A DNA stretch of 64,000 nt from Variovorax sp. J22P240 (GCF_030316855.1 NZ_JASZYR010000008.1:124001-188000); one strand, 5' to 3'; positions 35,349 to 44,031 are shown, counted from the stretch's first letter. Program-made: numbers and translations. Notes: a model not told the origin generated them from the letters alone.

Positions 35349-36278
35349 ATGAACACCACCACAATCACCGTCATGGGCGCGACCGGCCACACGGGCGCGA
35401 AGATCGCGCAGCGCCTGCTGAAGTCGGGCGCCAAGGTCCGCGCTCTCGGACGGACTGAAAGCAAGCTCGCAGCACTCCGGAGTGCCGGCGCCGAAGTTCG
35501 GACCGGCGATGTGGCCGATGCGGGCTTCCTGGCCGAGGCGTTTCGGGGCGCGGACGCCGCCTACACCCTGCTCGCGACCGATCGCCATGCGCCCGACTAC
35601 GCGGAGCGGCAGGCGCGGGAGGGCGAAGCCATCGCCGGCGCGGTCCGCGACAGTGGTGTCTCCCATGTCGTCGCGCTCAGCAGTCTGGGCGCAAACCTGC
35701 ATGAAGCGACGGGCGTGATCGCGGGGTTGCATGCGCAGGAAGGGCGGCTGCAACGTATCGCGGGGATCAACCTCCTGCTTCTTCGACCAGCCTCCTTCTT
35801 CGAGAACTTCTTCGAGGCGCTGGATGTCGTCAGGCACATGGGTGTTCTGGCCGATTCCGTTGCGCCGGACATCGCCATGCCGATGGTCGCCGCCGACGAT
35901 ATCGCCGCGGTCGCAGCCAAGGCGCTCATGGAGCGGGACTGGAGCGGCATCGCCGTGCAGGAACTGCTCGGCCCGCGCGACCTGAGCCAGGCCGAGGTCG
36001 CCCGCATCCTGGGCCAGCGCATCGGCCAGCCCGACCTTCACTACGTCCAGCTTCCCGATGCCGATATGGCGGACGCACTGGTCGGCGCAGGCCTCTCGGC
36101 AAGCTTCGCCGATCTCTACGTCGAGATGACTCGCGCATTCAACGCGAACAGGGTTCATCCGCTCGCAGGATGCGCCACCCGAAGCTGCACTCCGACGACC
36201 TTCGAGGACTTCGCCGGGGAGCTGGCCGGCGCCTACGCGGCTTTACTTTCCTGTCACAAATTTGTTAAGACAAACTAG
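35349..36278 (+). CDS. NmrA-family NAD(P)-binding protein
   Basis: A 309-residue atypical short-chain-dehydrogenase-like protein. The nucleotide-binding glycine motif is GATGHTGAKIA at residues 10-20, and the HVVALSSLGANLHEATG stretch near 120 is typical of NmrA/QOR2-like sensors and reductases. The catalytic YxxxK is not evident, so it may be a redox sensor rather than an enzyme. It is divergent from the AraC regulator, its likely controller. The last residues (SCHKFVKTN) are encoded by an AT-rich stretch and look unrelated to the family, so the true end of the conserved domain is a little earlier. Confidence 0.82.
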   Translation: MNTTTITVMGATGHTGAKIAQRLLKSGAKVRALGRTESKLAALRSAGAEVRTGDVADAGFLAEAFRGADAAYTLLATDRHAPDYAERQAREGEAIAGAVRDSGVSHVVALSSLGANLHEATGVIAGLHAQEGRLQRIAGINLLLLRPASFFENFFEALDVVRHMGVLADSVAPDIAMPMVAADDIAAVAAKALMERDWSGIAVQELLGPRDLSQAEVARILGQRIGQPDLHYVQLPDADMADALVGAGLSASFADLYVEMTRAFNANRVHPLAGCATRSCTPTTFEDFAGELAGAYAALLSCHKFVKTN

Positions 36279-36320
36279 CTACATTTTCAAGAGCCCTTGG
36301 AGTTCCTTACACCAAAGGGC
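36256..36320. promoter_or_regulatory. AT-rich region with two inverted repeats before the response regulator
   Basis: The 10-base palindrome ACAAATTTGT (36256-36265) overlaps the end of the NmrA gene. It is preceded by CTGTCAC, a half Pho-box-like unit with a poor partner. Further on, GCCCTTGG (36293-36300) and CCAAAGGGC (36312-36320) form an inverted repeat that could be a weak terminator for the NmrA gene or an operator for the regulator starting at 36427. Confidence 0.35.
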
Positions 36321-36426
36321 AGGTTGTCATGCACCTTGGCTGCGTGTTCAATGCACGACCAATCCTCGCTGTTTCAGCGCCCCAACCTTGAACGGCCGCC
36401 GCGTGCGCCGGCCCGGGAGATGTGGA

Positions 36427-37092
36427 ATGAGTGAAATGACGGCCTTGAACCCAGCGGAAGAAACACCGGTCGTTCGCCTGATCGATGACGACGTGTCGTT
36501 CAGGCGCGCGGTGCAACGCCTGCTGCGTGCTGCCGGGCATCGCGTGGCGGAGTACGGATCGGTGGGCGAGATGCTGCTCGAGGGCATTGGCAGCGCACCC
36601 GGCTGCCTGGTGCTGGACATTCACATGCCCGGCCCCAGCGGCCTCGATCTCCAGGAGATGGTCGCCACGCAGCCGGAGCCTCTGCCGGTCATCTTCGTGA
36701 CGGCCGAAGCAACCGTGCATGAAACCCTCCGCGCCATGAAGGCCGGCGCCGCGGACTTTCTCTTCAAGCCGGTCGATGGCGATGCGCTGCTGTCGGTGGT
36801 GAACAAGGCGGTCCACGAGGACGCCATCCGGCGGCAGGCGCACCGCCGGCTGTCCGCGCTGCAGACCCGCTACTCGCGCCTGAGCCCGCGCGAACGGCAA
36901 GTGCTCGATATGGTCGTCAACGGCGCGCTCAACAAGCAGATCAGCGCCGAACTCGGCGCGGCGGAGCGCACGGTCAAGGCGCATCGCGCGCACGTCATGG
37001 AGAAGATGGAGGTGAGCTCGCTAGCCGATCTGGTCAGGGCTGTCGGGCAACTGGACGCAGCGCCTCAGGCCCTCAGTCGCGTGGACGCCTGA
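36427..37092 (+). CDS. FixJ-family response regulator
   Basis: A 221-residue two-component response regulator: receiver domain (about 14-130) with the phospho-acceptor D64 in LVLDIHMPGPSG and the acidic pair D21-D22, then a LuxR/FixJ helix-turn-helix at about 155-215 (LSPRERQVLDMVVNGALNKQIS). The start at ATG 36427 is chosen because it precedes the receiver by a normal short tail; an in-frame start at 36262 would add 55 residues of non-family sequence. A histidine kinase gene follows 37 bases later. Its target genes are unknown; see the inverted repeats at 38061-38105. Confidence 0.9.
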   Translation: MSEMTALNPAEETPVVRLIDDDVSFRRAVQRLLRAAGHRVAEYGSVGEMLLEGIGSAPGCLVLDIHMPGPSGLDLQEMVATQPEPLPVIFVTAEATVHETLRAMKAGAADFLFKPVDGDALLSVVNKAVHEDAIRRQAHRRLSALQTRYSRLSPRERQVLDMVVNGALNKQISAELGAAERTVKAHRAHVMEKMEVSSLADLVRAVGQLDAAPQALSRVDA

Positions 37093-37129
37093 GCGCGCAC
37101 GCGAGCCAGACTCACCAGGCGCCATTCAC

Positions 37130-38020
37130 ATGTCGCCCAAGCCCGCCACAGGGATTGCGGTCTCGGCGCTGATTGCCTTGCTGTTGGCCGCCATGTGGCC
37201 TGCGTTGGCGCCGAACCATCGGCGCACGTCGACGAGAGCCCGGCCTGTGCAGCGCCGCCCCGCCGTTGCGGTGAACACCGCCCCGATTCATGGCGTCGAC
37301 GAACTGACGGCGTCCATCACCCACGAAATCAACCAGCCGCTGAGCGCCATCCTCGCGAACGTGGATGCCGGCGCCCTGCTGTGGAAGCAGCAACCGCTGC
37401 CGGCCGACGAGCTCAAGAGCATCCTCACGGACATCCGCGACGACGTCCTGCGGATCAGGCAGATCATCCAGAAACTCAGGACGCTGCTCGGCAAGCGCTC
37501 GCTAGAGGCCACGACGCTGGAGCTGAACGAAGTGATCGCGGCGAGCAGGGGTCTGCTCGGCCAGCTTGCCCGGCGCCATCAGACTCGCCTGCAATTCGAT
37601 CTCGCGCCCGGCCTGCCGCCGGTGATGGGCGACAGCATGCACCTGCAGCAGGTGCTGGTGAACCTGGCGACCAACGGCATGGAAGCGATGAGCGATCTAC
37701 CCCCCAGCCGGCGAACGCTGAAGCTGACGACGGAGAAGGGCGACAAAGGCACCGCGGTATTCACCGTAGCCGACAGCGGGCCCGGCGTGGGCGCGAGCAA
37801 ACTGGTGGAGATCTTCAAGGTCTTCTACTCGACGAAGCCGGAAGGCATGGGCATGGGACTCGCCATCGTGAAGACCATCGTCGACGCGCACGGCGGCAAG
37901 ATCGAAGTCGGCACCAACGATCATCAGGCGGGCGCACTGTTCAGGGTGTCCTTGCCCACCATCGACGTCGCGCGCAAGCGCGTGGGGCGCAAGCCGGCCG
38001 CCGAGATGCCATCGGCCTAG
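37130..38020 (+). CDS. Compact sensor histidine kinase
   Basis: A 296-residue histidine kinase. One N-terminal membrane segment (about 8-26) is followed almost directly by the H-box with H65 (SITHEINQPLSAI), then the N-box (NLATNGMEAM), DSGPG and GMGMGLAIV. There is no PAS, HAMP or periplasmic sensing domain, so the signal must be sensed through the membrane helix or a partner protein. It follows the FixJ-like regulator and very likely phosphorylates it. Confidence 0.88.
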   Translation: MSPKPATGIAVSALIALLLAAMWPALAPNHRRTSTRARPVQRRPAVAVNTAPIHGVDELTASITHEINQPLSAILANVDAGALLWKQQPLPADELKSILTDIRDDVLRIRQIIQKLRTLLGKRSLEATTLELNEVIAASRGLLGQLARRHQTRLQFDLAPGLPPVMGDSMHLQQVLVNLATNGMEAMSDLPPSRRTLKLTTEKGDKGTAVFTVADSGPGVGASKLVEIFKVFYSTKPEGMGMGLAIVKTIVDAHGGKIEVGTNDHQAGALFRVSLPTIDVARKRVGRKPAAEMPSA

Positions 38021-38060
38021 GATGCGCCGATTGACTTTGCGCAGATCGCTTCGCCCGATT

Positions 38061-38105
38061 TGCCCCAAGGGGCAGAACGTATTGCCCAACAGGCCGATGG
38101 GCAAT
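38061..38105. promoter_or_regulatory. Two inverted repeats upstream of the FGE-like gene
   Basis: TGCCCC-AA-GGGGCA (38061-38074) is a 6-base-arm palindrome, and ATTGCCC (38081-38087) pairs with GGGCAAT (38099-38105) across 11 bases. They end about 48 bases before the ATG at 38153. The second repeat shares CCGATGGGCAA with another intergenic region at 43830-43840. Both could be operators; the neighbouring FixJ-like regulator is one candidate. Confidence 0.45.
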
Positions 38106-38152
38106 GCACACCGGCCCCTCCATCATCGATTCACCGAGATTGGCGATCCTTC

Positions 38153-39112
38153 ATGACGACTGAGCTCAAGAGCACAACGCGGACCGATGGCATGGTCTGG
38201 ATTCCCGACGGCACCTTCCTCATGGGATCGGACCGGCACTACCCGGAGGAGGCGCCGACCCACAAGGTGGCCGTGAAGGGCTTCTGGATCGATACGCACA
38301 CCGTCACCAACACGGAGTTCAAGCGCTTCGTGGAGGCGACCGGCCACGTCACGCTGGCCGAGCGCCCGGCCAATGCAGAGGACTATCCCGGTGCAGATCC
38401 GGCCATGCTCGCACCCTCGTCGGTCGTGTTTCGCAAGACACCCGGGCCGGTGGACATGGGCAATCCCTACAACTGGTGGACCTACCAGCGCGGCGCCGAC
38501 TGGCGGCATCCGCGCGGGCCGGGCAGTTCGCTGCAGGGGCTGTGGAAGCACCCGGTGGTGCATGTCGCCTTCGAGGATGCCGAGGCCTACGCCAAATGGG
38601 CCGGCAAAGAGCTCCCCACCGAGGCCGAGTGGGAATACGCCGCGCGTGGCGGTCTCGAAGGCGCCGAGTACACCTGGGGCGCTGATTTCAGTCCCGGCGG
38701 GAAGTTGATGGCCAACTCGTGGCAGGGCGAATTCCCGTGGCAGAACCTGCTGCAGGACGGCTACGAAGGGACCGCGCCGGTCGGCTCGTTTCCGCCGAAC
38801 GGCTATGGCCTGTACGACATGGCCGGCAACGTCTGGGAATGGACCACCGACTGGTACCAGGAGCACGACAAGATCATCAAGAGCTGCTGCACGCTGGACA
38901 ACCCGCGCGGCGGCCAGGCCGAAGGCAGCTACGACCCGCGCACGCCGGAGGTCCGCATTCCGCGCCGGGTGATGAAGGGCGGTTCACATCTCTGCGCTCC
39001 GAACTATTGCCATCGCTATCGCCCGGCGGCCCGGATGGCGCAGCCGATCGACACGGCGACCTGCCATCTCGGCTTTCGCTGCATCGTGCGCAAGGAGCCA
39101 GCGCACCCGTGA
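38153..39112 (+). CDS. Formylglycine-generating enzyme homologue
   Basis: A 319-residue SUMF1/FGE-family protein. Both catalytic, copper-binding cysteines of true FGEs appear to be present as C281 and C286 in KGGSHLCAPNYCHRYRPAAR, which closely matches the human active-site stretch. Such enzymes convert a cysteine in sulfatases to formylglycine. There is no signal peptide, as expected for a cytoplasmic bacterial FGE. No sulfatase gene is visible in the window. It is followed by a channel-like gene. Other SUMF1 relatives (EgtB, PvdO) lack the cysteine pair, so FGE is favoured. Confidence 0.85.
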   Translation: MTTELKSTTRTDGMVWIPDGTFLMGSDRHYPEEAPTHKVAVKGFWIDTHTVTNTEFKRFVEATGHVTLAERPANAEDYPGADPAMLAPSSVVFRKTPGPVDMGNPYNWWTYQRGADWRHPRGPGSSLQGLWKHPVVHVAFEDAEAYAKWAGKELPTEAEWEYAARGGLEGAEYTWGADFSPGGKLMANSWQGEFPWQNLLQDGYEGTAPVGSFPPNGYGLYDMAGNVWEWTTDWYQEHDKIIKSCCTLDNPRGGQAEGSYDPRTPEVRIPRRVMKGGSHLCAPNYCHRYRPAARMAQPIDTATCHLGFRCIVRKEPAHP

Positions 39113-39126
39113 TGAAAGGAAGAACA

Positions 39127-40074
39127 ATGACTAGGCGGTTTGTCCCGCGCACGCTGTGGTCGGTCTTGATGCTTGCATCCTTTGGTGCGGCAGCAACCGA
39201 AGGCGGCATCGGGCGCCCGATCACCGCCCAGCAGGTGTACTCCGATGCCGGCATCGTGCCGCCGACTCCGGGCTTCGCTTTGTCGCTTGCCAGCATCTAC
39301 TTCTCGGGCGACCTGGACGGCTCGCGCCAGGTGTCCCTCGGCCGCACGCTCGGCGTCGGGCTGGATGCGACAGCGATTTACAACGTCGCGAATCTCACCT
39401 ACGTGTGGAACACGGGGCCGGGCCGCTGGAACTTCGCGTCGGCCATCGGGCTGCCGGTGCAATACACGAAGGCCGAGATCGGCATCGCCGGCCCCTTGCG
39501 CGGCTTCTCGGTCAGCGACAGCAACACGCACTTCGCCGACATGCTCGTCAACCCGCTCATCGCGGGCTATCACATCAGCGAGACCGAGCACCTCGCGCTC
39601 TCCGTGCCTTTCTATGCGCCGACGGGCTCGTACGACCCCGACCGCCTCGCCAATGCCGGCCAGAACACCTGGACCTTCTCGCCGACGATCGCGTACACCC
39701 ACCTGCTGAAGGGCGGCGGCGAATTCACCGCGATGGCGGCATTCGATTTCTATACACGCAACGACGACACCGACTACAAGAACGGCGCCGTGTTCCGCAT
39801 CGATGCCATGTGGACGACCACCATCGCGCCCCAATGGCACCTCGGTGTCGTGGGCGGCTGGATCGAGCAGGTCGAGGACGACACCGGCCCCACGGCGGAC
39901 AAGCTCAATGGCTTCAAGGGTCGTTCGGTCGGCCTGGGGCCCATCGTCACCTGGAGCGGGAAGATCGGCAATCAGCCAGCGGCGTTCTCGGCGCGGTGGG
40001 TCTATGACGTGGAAGCCAAGAACCGGCCCAAGGGCAATGGCGTGTCCGTGAGTCTCACGCTGCCGTTCATGTAG
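39127..40074 (+). CDS. Outer-membrane channel-like protein, MetA/SphA family
   Basis: A 315-residue exported protein with a signal peptide (about 1-22) and alternating aromatic/polar strands ending in SVSLTLPFM, like outer-membrane beta-barrels of the phenol-degradation MetA family (Pfam Phenol_MetA_deg). Such proteins are thought to carry aromatic or other hydrophobic substrates. I take ATG 39127, which has an AAAGGAAG ribosome site; an in-frame ATG at 39112 overlaps the FGE stop. It follows the FGE-like gene directly and is probably co-transcribed with it. Confidence 0.75.
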   Translation: MTRRFVPRTLWSVLMLASFGAAATEGGIGRPITAQQVYSDAGIVPPTPGFALSLASIYFSGDLDGSRQVSLGRTLGVGLDATAIYNVANLTYVWNTGPGRWNFASAIGLPVQYTKAEIGIAGPLRGFSVSDSNTHFADMLVNPLIAGYHISETEHLALSVPFYAPTGSYDPDRLANAGQNTWTFSPTIAYTHLLKGGGEFTAMAAFDFYTRNDDTDYKNGAVFRIDAMWTTTIAPQWHLGVVGGWIEQVEDDTGPTADKLNGFKGRSVGLGPIVTWSGKIGNQPAAFSARWVYDVEAKNRPKGNGVSVSLTLPFM

Positions 40075-40090
40075 CGCGCGAACGTCCCCC

Positions 40091-41458
40091 TCAATCGGGC
40101 TTGGCGCCCAGCGACTTGAGCAGCGCTTGGAATTCAGGCGAGCGCCGCAGGACGTCCCGTCCCGCCTCGATCAGTTGAGTGACTTCCCAGCCGCTGATCG
40201 AAAACGCCGTCGGCGTCTGCAGCAGCTCGCGGCGCATGTCGCCCTCGGCGTCGCGCAGGTTGACCGCCACCACATGGATTTCCGCATCCGCCGCGAAGGC
40301 ATCGGAGCCGTCGCCGCGATGGATCTTGAGGTCCGCTCGCCACTGGCGCGTGACATCGGCCAGGAACTCCTGCGTCTCGATGGTCGCGCGCGAGCCGGTG
40401 CCGAAGAGCAACGCGTCGCCAACCTGGGCGAGGCTGGGCACCTTGTCGTCCGCATCGATGTCGTTGGCGGGGTCCCGCTCGGAGTTGACGGTGACCAACA
40501 CCAGCTTCCGGATGCTGCCGGGCGGCAGGCCCGCATCGGACAAGCTCCTGCGCAGGCCGCCTCCGGCCAATGCGCGGTCGAGCATCCTGCGCACGCCGAG
40601 GTTGTCCGCCAGTCCGCCATCGACCAGGTGGATGTAGGGACGCCGCTTCGCATCGAGGTAGCTCTTCGCCTGCGAGCGGTACATGCGTGCGCGATAGTCG
40701 GTCCCGGCGCCAAAGACCTCCGGTGTCCGCACGCCCCGTTCGCGGCACTCGCCCGCATAGTTCTTCAGCCCCATCGGGCTGAGCACGATCGGCACCGCCG
40801 ACGATGCGGCGACCGCAAAGGCCAGAGGCATGCTGCGCAGGTCGGAGCAGATCAGCGCGAACTGCTCCTGAGTGAACTCGAAGGTGGTGCCCAGCGACAT
40901 GTCGGTCGCCGCGATGATGAGTTGCGTGCGCGGCGGGTTGTCTTCGACGTCCGCAAAGGTGCGACCCTCGTAGAGCTCGTCCAGTCGCTCCGCGAGCACG
41001 TTGCTGCGGCCGTACCACGGCGAGGTCATCCTGTACAGGTGCACAGGCCGGAGCGTCTGGGTGATGAGGCTGTTCTGGAAGTTCTGCCGCAGGAAGTCGC
41101 GCTCGAAATCCGGCAGCCGGTCGGCGCCGAAGGCCGCGTAGTACGCCGCCAGGATGCTGCCGCCCGACACGCCGGTGATGACATCGGCCGTTGTCAGCAG
41201 ATCTGTGTTCCGGCCGTTCCACTGGAAGGTGGTGCGATGCAGTTCAGTGAGCACGCCGTAGCCGAAAGCGGCGGCTCTCGCGCCGCCGCCGGACAGCGTC
41301 ACCGCGACGACGATGCTCGGATCGGCCGAGGCGGCGATCGGCGGGATGGTCGCGTTGTCCGCGACCAGCGGTGCATTGATCCACGGCCGCACCGAGGAGC
41401 AGCCCGCAAGGCACCCGGCGATCAGCAGGCCGCAGACGACGGTGCGGATCGCGGCCAA
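40091..41458 (-). CDS. Patatin-like phospholipase lipoprotein
   Basis: A 455-residue lipoprotein (lipobox LAGC, cysteine near residue 20) with a patatin domain. The oxyanion GGGARAA motif (about 58-64), nucleophile GVSGGS (about 96-101) and the catalytic DGG (in HLVDGGLADNLG) are all present, so it should be an active serine acyl hydrolase at the outer or inner membrane. The only in-frame start is TTG 41458. It is the last of a minus-strand run and converges on the channel-like gene with 16 bases between. Substrate unknown. Confidence 0.85.
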   Translation of the reverse strand: MAAIRTVVCGLLIAGCLAGCSSVRPWINAPLVADNATIPPIAASADPSIVVAVTLSGGGARAAAFGYGVLTELHRTTFQWNGRNTDLLTTADVITGVSGGSILAAYYAAFGADRLPDFERDFLRQNFQNSLITQTLRPVHLYRMTSPWYGRSNVLAERLDELYEGRTFADVEDNPPRTQLIIAATDMSLGTTFEFTQEQFALICSDLRSMPLAFAVAASSAVPIVLSPMGLKNYAGECRERGVRTPEVFGAGTDYRARMYRSQAKSYLDAKRRPYIHLVDGGLADNLGVRRMLDRALAGGGLRRSLSDAGLPPGSIRKLVLVTVNSERDPANDIDADDKVPSLAQVGDALLFGTGSRATIETQEFLADVTRQWRADLKIHRGDGSDAFAADAEIHVVAVNLRDAEGDMRRELLQTPTAFSISGWEVTQLIEAGRDVLRRSPEFQALLKSLGAKPD

Positions 41459-41486
41459 GCGTTCAGCTCACGAGCGCGGCCCGCGA

Positions 41487-41930
41487 TCACTGGGGAAGGA
41501 CGCGGGCGCCCTCGCCGCTTCCTTCGATGTAGACCCGCTGCCCGACGCGCAAGGCCGGGTTGATCGGCTGAGTCACCGTCACAAGGACGCCGGCCTTGGT
41601 GCGGACGATCACCTGCTGGCCCGGCTGCGGACGGTCGTAGCGCCTGGCAACCTCGGAACCGGCGATGCTGCCGCCGATGGTGCCCAGGACCATCGCCACG
41701 TCGCGCCCGGTGCCGCCGCCGATCAGGCTGCCGATGCCCAGGCCGGTGAGGCCGCCGACGACCGCGCCCACGCCGGTGTGCGCCGGGCTCTGGATGTCCG
41801 CCGGCATGATCTGCTCGATCACTCCCTGGCGCACCTCCATCGAGCCGGATGATGAGGACCCGGGCGCCGCACAGGCCGCAAGGACCAGGGCCATTGCCAA
41901 TGCCGCGATGCGAGAGAAAAGTTGGGTCAT
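41487..41930 (-). CDS. Glycine-zipper outer-membrane lipoprotein, SlyB-like
   Basis: A 147-residue lipoprotein (lipobox LAAC, cysteine at residue 20), then serines and a glycine-zipper membrane segment (about 52-90: GVGAVVGGLTGLGIGSLIGG). The C-terminal part (VIVRTKAGVLVTVTQ) resembles SlyB/Pcp proteins, which stabilise the envelope under stress. It precedes the patatin gene by 28 bases on the minus strand and follows the membrane-protein gene at 41974. Confidence 0.85.
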   Translation of the reverse strand: MTQLFSRIAALAMALVLAACAAPGSSSSGSMEVRQGVIEQIMPADIQSPAHTGVGAVVGGLTGLGIGSLIGGGTGRDVAMVLGTIGGSIAGSEVARRYDRPQPGQQVIVRTKAGVLVTVTQPINPALRVGQRVYIEGSGEGARVLPQ

Positions 41931-41973
41931 GATGAGATCACTCCTTCCACGTTGTTGAAATCAGCCAATGGGT

Positions 41974-42525
41974 TCATGCGCGCTTGAGCCGCAGACCCGT
42001 CACCAGGAACGTCAGTCCCGTCGCGAGGGCGAAGAGTCCGACGAGCATTCGCCGACCGTCCTCGATCGAGAATCCGAACATCAGGGCCACACCGAATAGC
42101 AGCGTGCATGCGCTCACGATCAACGCGGGCAGGCCCCCTGCGCGCCCTTCCGATGAAGCGCCCCGGTTCATCAGCACGTAGACGAGGCCGACGACGCCTA
42201 ACGCAATGCATACGGTGATGAGCGAGCCGAAGAAGGCGACGGCGCCCACGATGCGATCCTGGAGGTTCGGGTAGGCAAAGGCCACGACACCGGTCCCGAC
42301 GCGCATCAAGGCGTCGGCCAAGGCAAGGGCAAAGAGCCACTTCCCCGGCGCGTACCGGTTCAGGGCGAACGCCAATGCGAGGCCGATGAGACCGTCGGCG
42401 AGGCTGAAGAGGCCATTGCGTCCGAGCAAGTGCTGCAGCTGAGCCGATGCGGGCGCGACGATCAGATACAGCGCGAAGAGCACGCTCAAGGCTCCCCGGA
42501 GCAGCAAGACGGATCGCAGGTTCAT
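41974..42525 (-). CDS. Small polytopic membrane protein, HdeD-like
   Basis: A 183-residue integral membrane protein with 5-6 hydrophobic helices, comparable in layout to HdeD/DUF308 acid-stress membrane proteins, although I do not see a decisive motif. ATG 42525 gives the N-terminus MNLRSVLLLRG; longer in-frame readings add arginine-rich sequence overlapping the neighbouring gene. It lies in a minus-strand run of envelope-related genes (42539-43796 upstream, 41487 downstream) and may share a transcript with them. Confidence 0.65.
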   Translation of the reverse strand: MNLRSVLLLRGALSVLFALYLIVAPASAQLQHLLGRNGLFSLADGLIGLALAFALNRYAPGKWLFALALADALMRVGTGVVAFAYPNLQDRIVGAVAFFGSLITVCIALGVVGLVYVLMNRGASSEGRAGGLPALIVSACTLLFGVALMFGFSIEDGRRMLVGLFALATGLTFLVTGLRLKRA

Positions 42526-42538
42526 GATGGATCCCGCC

Positions 42539-42952
42539 TCAGCCGGCCCACGGACCGACCACCTTCCAGGGCGTGGCCTTGGCGGTGCTCTTGTCCGGGT
42601 TCCTGCAGAAGATGTACCCGCCCGCGTTGTGCATGGAGCCGTGGCGGTTTTCGATACGCGCCAGCCTGCATCCCGCGCGCCCCTTCGGATCCTTCTCGGG
42701 CGTGACGCTGCCGCTGTTGGGCGTGCCGGGGTTCTCCCATTTGACGGTGACACCGTCTTCGCCGCTCTCCAGTGCGCGGTTGATCGTCTTCGTCATCAGG
42801 TCGATGTCGGCCTGCTTGAACTGGACGATCGGCGTGTCGCGCAACGAGTTGTAGATCGTCCAAGGCCTGGCCGCAGCCGGCAACGGGGCCCCAAGCGCCG
42901 CAGCGGCCGCCGCGGTGATCGTCACCCACTTCATTCCCTCGCTGACTCGCAT
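42539..42952 (-). CDS. Small exported protein, surface-antigen-like
   Basis: A 137-residue exported protein with a signal peptide (about 1-29, AAAAALGAPLPAAARP). The mature part (VKWENPGTPNSGSVTPEKD, two cysteines near 97 and 117) resembles the C-terminal domain of RT0821/Lpp0805 or 17 kDa surface-antigen proteins, in which the asparagine-rich turn precedes a conserved cysteine. The assignment is by pattern only. It follows the channel-like gene by 10 bases, suggesting co-transcription. Confidence 0.6.
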   Translation of the reverse strand: MRVSEGMKWVTITAAAAAALGAPLPAAARPWTIYNSLRDTPIVQFKQADIDLMTKTINRALESGEDGVTVKWENPGTPNSGSVTPEKDPKGRAGCRLARIENRHGSMHNAGGYIFCRNPDKSTAKATPWKVVGPWAG

Positions 42953-42962
42953 GATGGGCTCC

Positions 42963-43796
42963 TCATTTCGGCAGAATGAAATTGACCTGGAATCGCACGA
43001 ACCAATCCGAGGCATTGTCCGGCCGGATCACGTTGTAGCCCGCACCGGCCACGAAATTCATCGGCACGAACGTCTCGGGCTTGACCAACAGCGAATACGA
43101 CACACCGAGCGGCACTGTCCAGCGTTGGCTCGATCGCTTTTCATCCCAGTTCGCCGTAATGATGCCGATGTACCCGATCGACTGCTTCGAGTCCAGTCGG
43201 TAGCTGACGATGGGCTGCAACGAAAAGGCGTTGACGTCGGGCCGGTCGCTGTCGCCCGCAAAAGACCACACCTGCGTCACCAGCGCGCCGACGCTCCACG
43301 CACCCGATTCCTTCAGCCCGACCACCGCCGGCCCGAGGGACCACTTGCCCTGGCCCAGGCGATCGTCGGTGGCCGTCGGCATGACCAGGGCCGGCCCCAC
43401 GCCCCAGATCAGCCCGCCCGACCCCGGCGGCGGCGCAAGGAAACCCTCGTAGGTGATGTCGCCCAGGCCGTTCACACGGTCCTGCCCTGGCAGCACGGCC
43501 GGATTGGACAGTAGCGGAACGATGGCGCGGTTGATCAGCGACCAGCCGCCTCCGAGCTTGACGGGGTAGACCGGCTGGATGTTGAGCGTGTGCTGCGGCT
43601 TGCTGAATGGTCCGGTGTCGAAATTGGTCGTCCACTGGAACGGCAACGTGACGATGTCGGCGACCGGATTGACGAGTTGCTTCTGCAATTCTTCGTCGCT
43701 TTGCTGGGCCCATGCATCGCAGGCGACGAGCGATGCCGTGGCCACCACCATGGTGATCTCCACAGCGAGGACAGCGTTCGATGCATTACGACCCAT
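42963..43796 (-). CDS. Outer-membrane channel-like protein, neuromedin U/MetA type
   Basis: A 277-residue exported protein with a signal peptide (about 1-30) and a mature sequence rich in alternating beta strands, starting ELQKQLVNPVADIVTLPFQW, typical of the transporter family sometimes labelled neuromedin U, and ending in FVRFQVNFILPK, a beta-barrel C-terminus. It may be an outer-membrane channel; the substrate is unknown. First gene of the minus-strand run; its promoter region (43797-44031) holds an inverted repeat related to the one upstream of the FGE gene. Confidence 0.75.
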   Translation of the reverse strand: MGRNASNAVLAVEITMVVATASLVACDAWAQQSDEELQKQLVNPVADIVTLPFQWTTNFDTGPFSKPQHTLNIQPVYPVKLGGGWSLINRAIVPLLSNPAVLPGQDRVNGLGDITYEGFLAPPPGSGGLIWGVGPALVMPTATDDRLGQGKWSLGPAVVGLKESGAWSVGALVTQVWSFAGDSDRPDVNAFSLQPIVSYRLDSKQSIGYIGIITANWDEKRSSQRWTVPLGVSYSLLVKPETFVPMNFVAGAGYNVIRPDNASDWFVRFQVNFILPK

Positions 43797-43821
43797 CTTG
43801 GGGTGTGGCCGCTAAAGCTGC

Positions 43822-43865
43822 AAATTGGCCCGATGGGCAAGCGCTTCTGCACCTTCGGGCAATTT
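43822..43865. promoter_or_regulatory. Inverted repeat in divergent promoter region
   Basis: AAATTGGCCCGA (43822-43833) and TTCGGGCAATTT (43854-43865) form an inverted repeat with one extra G in the left arm, and GCCC-GAT-GGGC (43828-43838) sits inside it. CCGATGGGCAA (43830-43840) also occurs at 38094-38104. It is a candidate operator for the channel-like gene at 42963-43796, for the gene at 44032, or for both. Confidence 0.45.
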
Positions 43866-44031
43866 CCGGGCGACGGCCGGGACTGGCAAGTGCGGTCTTT
43901 CATGCAAATCGCGACGCCTTGAATCGAAAGGCGAGCCTGATCCGCAATAGTTCACATGGCGGATGGCGCAACAAGCAAACGCCCACTTAGGATGAAGTGC
44001 ACAAGAACGCTGCTGGATTTCAGGGGGTCAC

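Noticed and set aside
36250..36268. Third Pho box before the FixJ-like regulator (CTGTCAC-AAAT-TTGTTAA)
   Set aside because: The second half matches only 4 of 7 positions and it lies inside the end of the NmrA gene.
43890..43915. Possible sigma-54 promoter (TGGCAAGTGCGG stretch)
   Set aside because: The GG and GC dinucleotides are not at the required 10-base spacing.
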